64,000 nt of DNA. Source: Anaerobiospirillum sp. (GTDB lineage Bacteria; Pseudomonadota; Gammaproteobacteria; Enterobacterales; Succinivibrionaceae). The notes under the pieces were generated by a model. It was not told the DNA's origin and searched no databases. It saw nothing but the letters and a program-made list of their open reading frames with translations. This document shows positions 46,558-55,338 of the stretch, piece after piece. Positions within the stretch are counted from its first letter, which is position 1; each line of letters opens with the position of its first letter. Where the stretch lies: NCBI GenBank assembly GCA_029258325.1, contig JARHZF010000100.1, forward strand, positions 62,001-126,000, in the 5' to 3' direction. Position numbers and translations under genes: made by a program.

Positions 46558-47187
46558 TTAAGGATTTATTGTTATTGGTGTACCAGGATCAACTAAAGAA
46601 ATTATTTCATCCATCTCATTATTTAAAACAGCAATACATCCATTAGTCCAATTACTTCTTTGCACAGAATCATGATATTCACTATTATTTGGTGGTTGAC
46701 CATGAATCATAATTAATCCACCAGGTCTTTTACCTAATCTTCTTGCATTTATAATATCTTGCTCATTTGGATAGGAAATATGAAAAGCTCTATAATAAAA
46801 AGAATTTTCTTTTATATAGTCTAAGGTATAAGTTCCTTCAGGAGTTCTTTTATCACCTTCATATTGTTTATGTCCCAAAGGTCTATCAGAGAGGGCTATC
46901 CAATATTTTCTAACAACTTTACCATTTTTTAATAAAATCATTTGATAATGAGATTTATTTACAATCACATGATCTACTAGTTTTTTAGGTAGAGTATAAC
47001 CTCTTTGAAAGATAGGTAAATTGGTAAATTTGCCTAATTTTTTATAATCAAACTCAGGGTCATATGTAACATTTTCAATAATGGCATTATTTAATAATGT
47101 TTGATAATCTTGAGATATATTTTTTGACCATGAAAGAGAAGAAAAAGAGAATATTATTAAAAATAATAAAAAATTAAATATTTTCAT
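46558..47187 (-). CDS. L,D-transpeptidase (YkuD domain)
   Basis: A 209-residue secreted enzyme. The start at 47187 gives a clear signal peptide (MKIFNFLLFLIIFSF.., ending near SLSWSK); a longer frame adds 19 residues before it. The YkuD domain holds HVIVNKSHYQMILLKNGK, RTPEGTYTL, the IMIHGQPP histidine (His162) and the catalytic cysteine Cys184 in WTNGCIAV. This variant of the S/T-x-GC-x-R motif, with Ala in place of Arg, occurs in part of the family. It probably crosslinks peptidoglycan or attaches or removes envelope lipoproteins. It is divergent from parC. Confidence 0.88.
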   Translation of the reverse strand: MKIFNFLLFLIIFSFSSLSWSKNISQDYQTLLNNAIIENVTYDPEFDYKKLGKFTNLPIFQRGYTLPKKLVDHVIVNKSHYQMILLKNGKVVRKYWIALSDRPLGHKQYEGDKRTPEGTYTLDYIKENSFYYRAFHISYPNEQDIINARRLGKRPGGLIMIHGQPPNNSEYHDSVQRSNWTNGCIAVLNNEMDEIISLVDPGTPITINP

Positions 47188-47281
47188 TTTTTTCCATTTA
47201 AAAGAAATGTATAAAAATAATGTTAAAATAACATGTATAAACACTATTATATATCAAGTTAAAGTATAGTATCTTAAAAGT

Positions 47282-49588
47282 ATGAATAACGATAATAAAA
47301 ATTTAAGTTTAGAGGGCATTGAGCAAATGCCTTTATTTAATTATGCAGAGTCTGCATATTTAAATTATTCAATGAATGTAATAAGAGATAGAGCCTTACC
47401 TTCAGTAACAGATGGATTAAAACCTGTACAAAGAAGAATTGTTTATGCAATGGCTAAACTTGGAATTACGCCAAAATCAAAACATGTAAAATCAGCAAGA
47501 ACAGTAGGTGAGGTTTTAGGTAAATTTCACCCTCATGGTGATAGTGCTTGTTATGAAGCTATGGTTTTAATGGCACAGCCTTTTTCTTATAGATATCCTT
47601 TAATTGATGGTCAGGGAAATTGGGGTGATGTTGAAGAACCAAAGTCTTATGCTGCTATGCGTTATACAGAATCAAGACTTGCTAGTTTTTCAGATGTAAT
47701 TTTAGAAGATTTAAACACAGGATGTGTTGAATATATTCCAAATTTTGATGGTACAACTGTAGAACCTATAGCATTACCTGCACGTCTTCCTACTATTTTA
47801 TTAAATGGTACAACAGGTATTGCTGTTGGTATGGCAACAGATATTCCTCCTCATAATTTAAAAGAGGTAGGACTTGCAGCTATTAAACTTATAGAAAATA
47901 AAGATACAACTGTAAAAGAGTTAATGGAAATAGTACAAGGACCTGATTATCCTTGTGGTGCAGAAATTATTACTCCAAAAGATGATCTTTTAAAAATCTA
48001 TGAAACAGGTAGGGGTATTATTAGACAAAGAGCTGTCTATGAAGTCGAAAAAGATGGTATTGTAATTAAAGCTTTACCGTATCAAGTATCTTGTGGAAGT
48101 ATTGAAAAACAAATTTCTGATTTAATTTCAAAGAAAAAACTTCCTATGGTATCTGATTTAATTAATGCATCTGACCATAAAAATCTTTGTAGATTAATTA
48201 TTGTTCCAAAATCAAATAGAGTTGATATTGATTCTTTAATGAGTCACTTATTTGCTTTAACTGATTTAGAAAAGACTTATAAAGTAAATTTAAATATCCT
48301 AGGTTTAGATGGAAAACCTCAAGTAAAAGATCTCCGTACAATTTTACTTGAATGGATAGAATTTAGAGTTAATACTGTAAAAAGACGTTTAAATTATAGA
48401 TTAGATGCTGTTAATAAACGTTTACATCTTTTAGATGGTCTTTTAATAGCTTTTTTAAATTTAGATGAAGTTATTAGAATAATTAGAGAAGAAGACGATC
48501 CTAAAAAGATTTTACAAGAAAAGTTTGATTTATCTGATTTACAAGTTGACTATATTTTAGAAACAAAACTTCGTCAATTAGCAAGACTTGAAGAAATTAA
48601 GATAAAAGATGAACAAAAGAAACTCTTAACTGAAAAAGGTAAGCTTGAGGGCTTATTAGGTTCTGATTTAAAGTTAAAGAACTTTATTAAAAAGGAAATT
48701 AATACAGATATATCATCTTATGAAGATGAAAGACACTGTAGCATTATTGAAAGAGAAGAAGCTAAAGAGATATCTGAAGATAGTTTAGTTCCAAGTACTA
48801 CTATGACCATTATCTTATCTAAGATGGGTTGGGTACGTGCAGCAACAGGTGCTGATATTGATGCTAAAGCTATGACTTATAGAAGTGGTGATGATTTCTT
48901 ATCTCAAGCTACAGGAAAATCTAATGGTCAGGCTGTATTTATCACAAATTTAGGTCGAGCCTATACTGTAGATGTTAAAGATTTACCATCAGCTCGTGGT
49001 CAAGGTGAACCTTTAACTTCAAAAGCTGCTCTATCAGCAGGAGAATATGCTCAATATGTATTATGTGGTAATGAAAATGATCATTTCCTTATGCATACAT
49101 CAAAGGCAGTAGGTTTTATTTGTAAGTATACAGATTTAATAAGTCGTAATAAGTCAGGACGTGCTGTAGTAACTTTAGATGATGATGCTACTATTTTAAA
49201 ACCAATATTAATCAATAATATTGAAGAGGATTTAATAGCTGTTGTTTCAAAACAAGGTAAGTTATTAATTTATAATCTAAATGAGTTACCTGTATTAGTA
49301 AAGGGTAAGGGTGTTAAGATGATAAATATAGCATCCTCAAAACTTATTATAGGTTTAGATGCTCTAGCTTGTGCTGCTATTCTTCCTAAAAATAGTAAGA
49401 TTATTATACATGCAGGTAAGAGAATCTTTAATATAAATAAAGACGATATATTAAATAATGTTCAAACAAGAACAAGATGTGGTACTACATTACCTCAAGG
49501 TCTACAAAAGGTAGATTTTATTGAGGTTGTTACTGATAAAAAAGAAGAAATTGAAGATAACTCTATAAATGATTTTGTTTTAGAGTAA
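47282..49588 (+). CDS. parC: DNA topoisomerase IV subunit A
   Basis: A 768-residue type IIA topoisomerase breakage-reunion subunit for chromosome decatenation. The N-terminal blocks ([29 protein letters not shown]) and the catalytic tyrosine in AAMRYTESR are intact. The quinolone-region sequence [12 protein letters not shown] keeps Ser and Glu as in susceptible E. coli. The ParC assignment over GyrA rests on length, the [19 protein letters not shown] match, and a C-terminus with fewer GyrA-box features. No ribosome site is obvious before the ATG. parE is not adjacent. Confidence 0.94.
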   Translation: MNNDNKNLSLEGIEQMPLFNYAESAYLNYSMNVIRDRALPSVTDGLKPVQRRIVYAMAKLGITPKSKHVKSARTVGEVLGKFHPHGDSACYEAMVLMAQPFSYRYPLIDGQGNWGDVEEPKSYAAMRYTESRLASFSDVILEDLNTGCVEYIPNFDGTTVEPIALPARLPTILLNGTTGIAVGMATDIPPHNLKEVGLAAIKLIENKDTTVKELMEIVQGPDYPCGAEIITPKDDLLKIYETGRGIIRQRAVYEVEKDGIVIKALPYQVSCGSIEKQISDLISKKKLPMVSDLINASDHKNLCRLIIVPKSNRVDIDSLMSHLFALTDLEKTYKVNLNILGLDGKPQVKDLRTILLEWIEFRVNTVKRRLNYRLDAVNKRLHLLDGLLIAFLNLDEVIRIIREEDDPKKILQEKFDLSDLQVDYILETKLRQLARLEEIKIKDEQKKLLTEKGKLEGLLGSDLKLKNFIKKEINTDISSYEDERHCSIIEREEAKEISEDSLVPSTTMTIILSKMGWVRAATGADIDAKAMTYRSGDDFLSQATGKSNGQAVFITNLGRAYTVDVKDLPSARGQGEPLTSKAALSAGEYAQYVLCGNENDHFLMHTSKAVGFICKYTDLISRNKSGRAVVTLDDDATILKPILINNIEEDLIAVVSKQGKLLIYNLNELPVLVKGKGVKMINIASSKLIIGLDALACAAILPKNSKIIIHAGKRIFNINKDDILNNVQTRTRCGTTLPQGLQKVDFIEVVTDKKEEIEDNSINDFVLE

Positions 49589-49603
49589 AAATTTTAACTT
49601 ATT

Positions 49604-49640
49604 CTTAATAAAGAAAGGACCTTTTTAGGTCTTTTCTTTT
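49604..49640 (+). terminator. Terminator after parC
   Basis: GAAAGGACC pairs with GGTCTTTTC around TTTTTA with one G-T pair, followed by T's. The rest of the 363-bp gap 49589-49951 is very AT-rich, with no gene seen and no convincing promoter pair; AGGAG at 49940-49944 is the ribosome site of the next gene. Confidence 0.75.
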
Positions 49641-49951
49641 ATAAGAGAAAATACTTTTACATACATATATAAAAATTTGTATTTTATTTTTATTTTTCTT
49701 AATTTTAAAACAAATATTTAAAAAAATAATTTTTGTACAGAAAATCATACTTTATTGTTTATTATGAATTTCAAGTATTTTATTTCAATATAAGATATTT
49801 TTTATTTTAAATTAGTTAATTAACTTTACTAATAAGTATGTAATATTTGTGCTTTCTTTTAATCTAAATAAGAAAATTGTCTATTTATTTTATTAGAAAT
49901 ACTGTTTTGTGTTATATTTATATTAACATTATGATCTACTAGGAGATTTTT

Positions 49952-50767
49952 ATGTTTTCTTTGTTTTCACTAAAAAAATATTTAATACTGTGTACCTCTA
50001 TTTTTATTATGACAAATACAGCTTTTAGTTATGATGATACATATATTAGAGATTATTCATATAAGGATGCTTTAAAAGGTGTAACTTTAAAAATAGGAGC
50101 ATCTTCTTTCCCTCCTTTTGTTATAGTAGATGAGGAAAAATATACACATCCATCAGGTCTTGAAATAGATATTTTAAATGAAGTACAAAAAAGATTAGGT
50201 TATACACTTCATAATAATAGATATATTTTTTCTTCTTCTGATTTTCTTTTAAAATCATGTGCATCTGGTGAAACAGATATTATTATTGCTGGATTTTCTT
50301 TAACTAAAGAAAGATTAAAAAACTTTCAATTTTCTCCATCTTTTTATCAATCATCACAAGCTGTGGTAACAAAAGATATAAATAAAGATAAAGTAAAATC
50401 ATTTAAAGATTTAAATAATAAGACTTTATCTGCAGAACTTGGTTTAGATATAGCTTCTTGGTTTAAAGATGAGGGCATATCTGTAAAAGTAAAAGAATAT
50501 GAAACAAACTTTATGTCTTATTATGGTATAGCTAAAGATGAGGCTTTTGCTACTGTTATAGATACTCCAAATGCTTTATATTATATAAAACAATGGCCTC
50601 AATCTAATTTAGCTATAGCTTTTACTACTAATGAAGATAATGAAGAATCAAAAATAGGCTTTCTTTATAAAAAAGATTTTAAATATGCACCATATTTTAA
50701 TCTAGCAATAAATGATATGTTAAAAGATGGAACTATAGATAAAATTATTGATAAATACTTAAAATAA
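49952..50767 (+). CDS. Periplasmic amino-acid-type solute-binding protein (SBP family 3), first of tandem pair
   Basis: A 271-residue exported protein with a signal peptide ending near AFSYDD. Family 3 solute-binding motifs include KIGASSFPPFVI, GLEIDILNEVQKRLG (G-x-DxD-type), and FSLTKERLKNFQFSPS, where the arginine normally binds the ligand carboxylate. A late IDTPNALYY block supplies the aspartate that normally binds the amino group. No ABC permease or ATPase is beside it. It is a paralogue of the next gene, separated by a strong terminator. Ligand unknown; amino acid or a derivative is likely from the binding residues. Confidence 0.87.
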   Translation: MFSLFSLKKYLILCTSIFIMTNTAFSYDDTYIRDYSYKDALKGVTLKIGASSFPPFVIVDEEKYTHPSGLEIDILNEVQKRLGYTLHNNRYIFSSSDFLLKSCASGETDIIIAGFSLTKERLKNFQFSPSFYQSSQAVVTKDINKDKVKSFKDLNNKTLSAELGLDIASWFKDEGISVKVKEYETNFMSYYGIAKDEAFATVIDTPNALYYIKQWPQSNLAIAFTTNEDNEESKIGFLYKKDFKYAPYFNLAINDMLKDGTIDKIIDKYLK

Positions 50768-50800
50768 CATTAACTTCATATATAAAAAAACATCATAAAT

Positions 50801-50858
50801 TATTACACAAATCTCTTTTATAAATATCTTTTTATAAAAGATCTTTGTGTAATTTTTT
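50801..50858 (+). terminator. Long-stem terminator between the tandem binding-protein genes
   Basis: ATTACACAAA (50801-50810) pairs with TTTGTGTAAT (50843-50852); inside, TCTTTTATAA pairs with TTATAAAAGA. Seven T's follow. Each binding-protein gene therefore probably has its own transcript. Confidence 0.9.
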
Positions 50859-51041
50859 TATAAAAAAAAACAATAAATATAATCCTTATATAAGAATATT
50901 TATTTGTAAATTAATGTTTTTATAAAATCTACAATAGCTCTTTTATAGAAAAATATGCTAAAAACTATTAATAAATACATATATTAAAAAAACAAGAGAG
51001 TATAATTTCAAAAGATTAAAATTATTATTTAGGGGTTTACA

Positions 51042-51875
51042 ATGTTAAATTTAACCAAAAAAATTAAGTTAGCTTTTACATTATTTGTTTTTTATCTGAC
51101 ACCAAATCTTGCATTTAGTGATGAATTTAGCTCTGTAGATAATAGTAGCTATACTAATGTAGATTATAAAAATGCACTAAAGGGTGTAGTTTTAAAAATA
51201 GGTGCAGCACCTTTTCCTCCTTTTGTTACTGTAAGTGAAGGTGCATATAAGGATCCTTGTGGTATTGAAATTGAAATATTAAACGAATTACAAAAGAGAT
51301 TAGGATATTCTCTTGATAAAAATAAGTACATTTTTGCACCATCTGATTTTGTTCTTAGTGCAGGTCATAATGGAACTATAGATATTATGTTAGGTGGTTT
51401 ATCCTTAACTAAAGAAAGATTAAAAATATATCCAACATCACCTGCTTATTATCAATCATCACAAGCTATTGTAACTAGAGCATCTGATGCTGATCATATT
51501 AAAAGTTTTGATGATTTAAATGGTAAAACTTTAGCTACAGAAATGGGTATTGATATTAGAAGTTGGCTTGATGGTTCTAATGCTCATGTAAAAATAAAAG
51601 AGTATGCAACTAACTTTATGACTTATTATGCCATATCAAAAGGCGATGCTGATGCTACTATTATTGATACACCAAATGCTCTTTTTTACTCTAATAAATG
51701 GGATTTTGGTAATTTAAAAATAGCATTTATAACTAATGTAGGTAATGAAGATTCTAATGTTGGATTAATTTATAAAAGAGGCTTTAAATATACAAAGTAT
51801 TTTAATGCAGCTCTTAAAGATATGTTAGCAGATGGTACTGTACAAAAAATTATAGATAAATATACCAAAGATTAA
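51042..51875 (+). CDS. Periplasmic amino-acid-type solute-binding protein (SBP family 3), second of tandem pair
   Basis: A 277-residue exported protein with a signal peptide (hydrophobic LAFTLFVFYLTPNLAFSDE). It parallels the previous gene throughout: DYKNALKGVVLKIGAAPFPP, GIEIEILNELQKRLGY, LSLTKERLKIYPTSPAYYQS, IIDTPNALFYSNKW. Ligand-contact arginine and aspartate are kept. Divergence is high enough that the duplication is not recent. No transporter partner is adjacent. It could feed a permease elsewhere or act as a sensor. Confidence 0.87.
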   Translation: MLNLTKKIKLAFTLFVFYLTPNLAFSDEFSSVDNSSYTNVDYKNALKGVVLKIGAAPFPPFVTVSEGAYKDPCGIEIEILNELQKRLGYSLDKNKYIFAPSDFVLSAGHNGTIDIMLGGLSLTKERLKIYPTSPAYYQSSQAIVTRASDADHIKSFDDLNGKTLATEMGIDIRSWLDGSNAHVKIKEYATNFMTYYAISKGDADATIIDTPNALFYSNKWDFGNLKIAFITNVGNEDSNVGLIYKRGFKYTKYFNAALKDMLADGTVQKIIDKYTKD

Positions 51876-51900
51876 TTAGATCTTTTAAATATTTTCTAAT

Positions 51901-51935
51901 ATTAAAGTAGTGAGCTTTAGCCCCACTACTTTAAT
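51901..51935. terminator. Bidirectional terminator after the tandem binding-protein genes
   Basis: ATTAAAGTAGTG (51901-51912) is the exact complement of CACTACTTTAAT (51924-51935). It lies between convergent genes; T tails are short and mixed on both sides. Confidence 0.75.
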
Positions 51936-51946
51936 TATAAATTTAC

Positions 51947-52810
51947 TTATTTACTACTAAGATTTGCTTCATTTAAATTATTTCTATGCCAATTTTCAAG
52001 AACCTCAAAATGTTGAGTTTTTTTAATAATATTCTTAATTAAAATATCCAGATCTTTATTTTCAGAATAATCAGCACAAGCAAAATATCTAATTCTTTCT
52101 TCCTTTATCATCTTAAATACTTTTTCTGTATTATTATGTTCAGGATTATAAACTCCAATAGAGTGTCCACCATGTGAATTAACAAGTTTCATACATGGTA
52201 TGTCTGTTTCACTATCTCCTATATAAACTATATTTCTAAAAGGAGCATGAAAATCACCTTTTGGGAAATACTCATTTACTTTTTTATCATTAACACCTAA
52301 TGTTCCTTTTTCAACTCTAAATAAAAATTGAGTTTTATTAGTGTAATTTATAGCTTGAGCTGGCCATATAGCAATACCATTGTCATCATATAAAAAGGAA
52401 CTTGCATAAATGGCTTTAAAGACATGAGATATGGAACTACCTTCTATCATTTCTTTAAGTCCTGATGAAATAATGTAATGCTCAACTGTCACACCATGTT
52501 CTTTACCATAAGCATTAATTCTATCAAACCAAGTTTCAACACCTTTAAATAGGGTAATTTTTGAGCCATATTCTTTAAGCTTATCTTTGCTTACAAAAAA
52601 CTTACCATAAGCTTTTTTTACCATAAGATACATATAAGCTAGATTTGTATCCATGTCATTTTCATTTGCAAGTATATTTGCCTCTTCCCAAAAAGCATTA
52701 ACATTATTTTCACCTAAAGATTGTATATATCCTTGTGCCTGCATATCATCAGGAGTTAATGTTTTATCAAAGTCATAACAAATAGCAAGAATTGGATTTG
52801 TATCTTCCAT
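51947..52810 (-). CDS. HAD-superfamily phosphatase of unknown substrate
   Basis: A 287-residue cytoplasmic haloacid dehalogenase-like hydrolase. Motif I is CYDFDKTLTPDD, motif II is HYIISSGLKEMI, and motif IV is VYIGDSETDIPCM. The long insertion between motifs I and II (about 20-105) is the probable cap domain. The overall layout resembles phosphoserine-phosphatase-like HAD proteins, but the substrate cannot be told. It lies downstream of yggS-proC-yggT on the same strand, but a terminator separates it. Confidence 0.85.
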   Translation of the reverse strand: MEDTNPILAICYDFDKTLTPDDMQAQGYIQSLGENNVNAFWEEANILANENDMDTNLAYMYLMVKKAYGKFFVSKDKLKEYGSKITLFKGVETWFDRINAYGKEHGVTVEHYIISSGLKEMIEGSSISHVFKAIYASSFLYDDNGIAIWPAQAINYTNKTQFLFRVEKGTLGVNDKKVNEYFPKGDFHAPFRNIVYIGDSETDIPCMKLVNSHGGHSIGVYNPEHNNTEKVFKMIKEERIRYFACADYSENKDLDILIKNIIKKTQHFEVLENWHRNNLNEANLSSK

Positions 52811-52832
52811 AATATCCTAAACCTTTTAATAT

Positions 52833-52860
52833 AAAAAAAGCACCTTAAAAAGTGCTTTTT
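52833..52860 (-). terminator. Terminator after yggT
   Basis: AAAAAGCAC (52835-52843) pairs with GTGCTTTTT (52852-52860) around CTTAAAAA; A- and T-runs give tails on both strands. On the minus strand it ends the yggS-proC-yggT transcript. Confidence 0.85.
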
Positions 52861-52868
52861 AATATATA

Positions 52869-53423
52869 TTAAATAATTATCCAAAATAGAGTAAATATGT
52901 TTCTAAAAAGACTATCTAAAGCATAAAGAGCTAATAGTACAATCATTAAAGAAATATCTATCATACCAATAGGTGGAATAATTCTTTGCACAGGACCTAT
53001 TATAGGTTGAGTTAGTGTTGATGTGTAATAACTAATCTCACGTGTTGCAGGTAACCATGAACATAAAGCTTGAATTAACATTAATGTCACAAGTAAGTAA
53101 CCAAAACACTTAACTGCCATTAAAAAGCCCTCTAAAATACCAAAGGCAATTTGATTACCAACACCTATAGGGGCTAATAATAAAAATCCTACCCAAAAGA
53201 CAATAGATATAATTAAAGCTACAAAAATAGGAGCTAGATTTACACTCTTTATCTTAACTGCATTAATGCCTGGAATGTTATAGATAAAGTTAGTAAAAGA
53301 TCTCACACCATTTGAAAAAGGATGGTAGCTATAATTGCTAGAAAGATCTATTAAAAATCTAAGTAAAAAGAGAATAACAACTGCTTCTGCTAAATAAATA
53401 AAAAGACTTAATGTGCCTAACAT
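52869..53423 (-). CDS. yggT: YggT-family membrane protein
   Basis: A 184-residue integral membrane protein with two YggT repeats: an N-terminal hydrophobic pair (about 1-85) and a C-terminal pair (about 95-184). The conserved block TQPIIGPVQRIIPPIGMID is near the C-terminus, with a degenerate counterpart (NFIYNIPGINAVK) in the first half. Function is not firmly known; the family is linked to osmotic tolerance and envelope or division complexes. It is last of the yggS-proC-yggT cluster, 26 bp after proC. Confidence 0.92.
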   Translation of the reverse strand: MLGTLSLFIYLAEAVVILFLLRFLIDLSSNYSYHPFSNGVRSFTNFIYNIPGINAVKIKSVNLAPIFVALIISIVFWVGFLLLAPIGVGNQIAFGILEGFLMAVKCFGYLLVTLMLIQALCSWLPATREISYYTSTLTQPIIGPVQRIIPPIGMIDISLMIVLLALYALDSLFRNIFTLFWIII

Positions 53424-53449
53424 AAAATATATCCTAAAAATCCTAGAAA

Positions 53450-54265
53450 TTAACTTCTAAACATTTGTTCAATTTCATTTGTTCTTTTTAATGTTGCCTC
53501 TATAGTTTTATCAACCATAGTTTCAAAATTAAACTCAGTCATAATATTAAGACCTGCCTGAGTAGTACCACCTTTTGAGGTTACTTCCTCTCTTAATTTA
53601 GAAATTGGTGTGTCTTGATTTTGAATTACCATAGATGTAGTTCCAAGCATAACTTGTTCTACCATCTTACGTGCTTGCTCTTCACTAAAACCATATTTTA
53701 CAGCTTGATCAGAGAGAGCTTCCATAAATCTATAAATAAATGCAGGTGCAGAGCCACAAACACCTGCAATAACATTAATATCTTGTTCTTTTTGCAAGAA
53801 TATATTGTTACCAAGAGGAGATAATATATTAGTTATAATTTCTTTATCACAAGATGTTGCACCTTCATATAAGAAAATACCACAAGTGCCTAAACCAATT
53901 TTAGCAGGGGTATTTGGCATGATACGTATAATTCTATTATTTTGAAGATATTTCTCTATCTCCTTACAAGAAAATGCAGCAGCCATAGATACAATTAAGC
54001 ATTTCTTTGCATTTTCAGAACCTTGTGATAATTCTGTTAATACATCAGGTAGTACTTGAGGTTTTACACCTAAAAATAAAACATCACAATTTTCTGCAAC
54101 TTCAATATTATTTGTACATAAAGTATGACAAACATCTTTAAATTGCTCACATTTAATAGGGTGAGGAGTTGCAATTAAAATCTCTAAGTCTTTATTATTT
54201 GTAGATAAAATGCCATTTATTATGCAAGATGACATATTACCACCACCAATAAAACCAATTTTCAT
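53450..54265 (-). CDS. proC: Pyrroline-5-carboxylate reductase
   Basis: A 271-residue NAD(P)H enzyme making L-proline from pyrroline-5-carboxylate. The N-terminal dinucleotide fold begins MKIGFIGGGNMSSCI. Conserved blocks are IRIMPNTPAKIGLGTCG, CGSAPAFIYRFMEAL and the C-terminal EVTSKGGTTQAGL. Length matches E. coli ProC (269). It lies 6 bp after yggS and 26 bp before yggT, a common association. Confidence 0.97.
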   Translation of the reverse strand: MKIGFIGGGNMSSCIINGILSTNNKDLEILIATPHPIKCEQFKDVCHTLCTNNIEVAENCDVLFLGVKPQVLPDVLTELSQGSENAKKCLIVSMAAAFSCKEIEKYLQNNRIIRIMPNTPAKIGLGTCGIFLYEGATSCDKEIITNILSPLGNNIFLQKEQDINVIAGVCGSAPAFIYRFMEALSDQAVKYGFSEEQARKMVEQVMLGTTSMVIQNQDTPISKLREEVTSKGGTTQAGLNIMTEFNFETMVDKTIEATLKRTNEIEQMFRS

Positions 54266-54271
54266 ATATAT

Positions 54272-54976
54272 TTAATCCCTCTTATATTCTCTTTGACCAA
54301 AAATTGCAGTACCAATTCTTACTTCTGTACTACCATTTTCTATTGCGATGTCCATATCATGAGTCATACCAAGTGATAATATATTAAAATCTTTTATATT
54401 GCTTGAATATAAGTCAAAAACACGTTTAAATTTAGAAAATTCTTCTTTTAATATAAATTCATCACTTGTATTTAAACCAATGGCCATAAGACCACGTAAT
54501 CTTAAATTTTTAAGTTTTAAGATCTCATTTATAAGTGCATCTATATCTTCGTAACTACAACCTGATTTTTGCTCTTCATTTGATATATTAACCTGAATTA
54601 ATACATCAAGAGCTCCAAGTTTTGTATCCCTTAATTCATTTAGCTTTATAGCTGTCTTTATTTTATCAATAGATTCTACCATTGACGCAGAATTTGCTAT
54701 TAATTTTATTTTATTGCTTTGAATTGGTCCTATAAAATGCCAAATTATATCTTTATAGCCTTTAGCATTTAATAATTCAACTTTATCAAACATTTCTTTA
54801 GCGTAATTTTCGCCAAAATGTCTTTGACCATTATCATAAGCTTCAATAATAGCCTCTATTGGTTTAGTTTTAGAAACACATAAAAGATTAATATTATCAT
54901 CTCTTTTATATTGTTCCTTTAAATCAGCTATCTTCCTTAAGATAGTATTAATATTGTTAGATATATTAGTATCCAT
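54272..54976 (-). CDS. yggS: PLP homeostasis protein (YggS/PLPBP)
   Basis: A 234-residue single-domain PLP-binding protein of the alanine-racemase fold with no known catalytic activity; it buffers pyridoxal phosphate. The PLP lysine is in LLCVSKTKPIEAI. Other blocks are RHFGENYAKEM, WHFIGPIQSNK and GMTHDMDIAIENGSTEVRIG. Length equals E. coli YggS (234). It is first of the yggS-proC-yggT operon and divergent from the ferredoxin gene. Confidence 0.95.
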   Translation of the reverse strand: MDTNISNNINTILRKIADLKEQYKRDDNINLLCVSKTKPIEAIIEAYDNGQRHFGENYAKEMFDKVELLNAKGYKDIIWHFIGPIQSNKIKLIANSASMVESIDKIKTAIKLNELRDTKLGALDVLIQVNISNEEQKSGCSYEDIDALINEILKLKNLRLRGLMAIGLNTSDEFILKEEFSKFKRVFDLYSSNIKDFNILSLGMTHDMDIAIENGSTEVRIGTAIFGQREYKRD

Positions 54977-55058
54977 GATAAAAATTGTCTTAAAAAAAAT
55001 CTATAATATGAAGTATTATAACGTTTATTTTGTAATTTAGTTAATTGTAGGATATTTC

Positions 55059-55265
55059 ATGTTTGCAATAGATCCAAAAGATTGTACAAATTGTGGTGAA
55101 TGTGTAAAGGCATGTCCTTGCGATGCAATTGTTGAAGAAAATGGAACACATAAAATTATTGACTCATTATGTGTAGAATGTGGTGGTTGTCTTGATGTTT
55201 GTGAGTTTGGTGCAGTCTTTGAAGGAACTTTAGAAGAGATAAAAAATGTTATTTATGTTGAATAA
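55059..55265 (+). CDS. 2[4Fe-4S] ferredoxin
   Basis: A 68-residue bacterial-type ferredoxin. The first cluster motif is CTNCGECVKACPCDAI (CxxCxxCxxxCP) and the second is CVECGGCLDVCEFGAV, where the usual proline after the fourth cysteine is Glu. An acidic C-terminal extension follows the second motif. It is a small soluble electron carrier; its partner enzyme is not evident. It is monocistronic, convergent with the mechanosensitive channel gene. Confidence 0.92.
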   Translation: MFAIDPKDCTNCGECVKACPCDAIVEENGTHKIIDSLCVECGGCLDVCEFGAVFEGTLEEIKNVIYVE

Positions 55266-55296
55266 ATAATTTCTTATTTTTACAAAACATCAAAAT

Positions 55297-55335
55297 AAAA
55301 ACTCCATTAACTTTTGATAATTAATGGAGTTTTGT
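55297..55335. terminator. Bidirectional terminator between ferredoxin and mscK-like genes
   Basis: AAAACTCCATTAA (55298-55310) is the exact complement of TTAATGGAGTTTT (55321-55333), with A- and T-rich flanks. Confidence 0.9.
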
Positions 55336-55338
55336 TTT

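Noticed and set aside
47282-49588. gyrA instead of parC
   Set aside because: Length (768) is shorter than GyrA and the [20 protein letters not shown] block follows ParC; GyrA usually reads [20 protein letters not shown].
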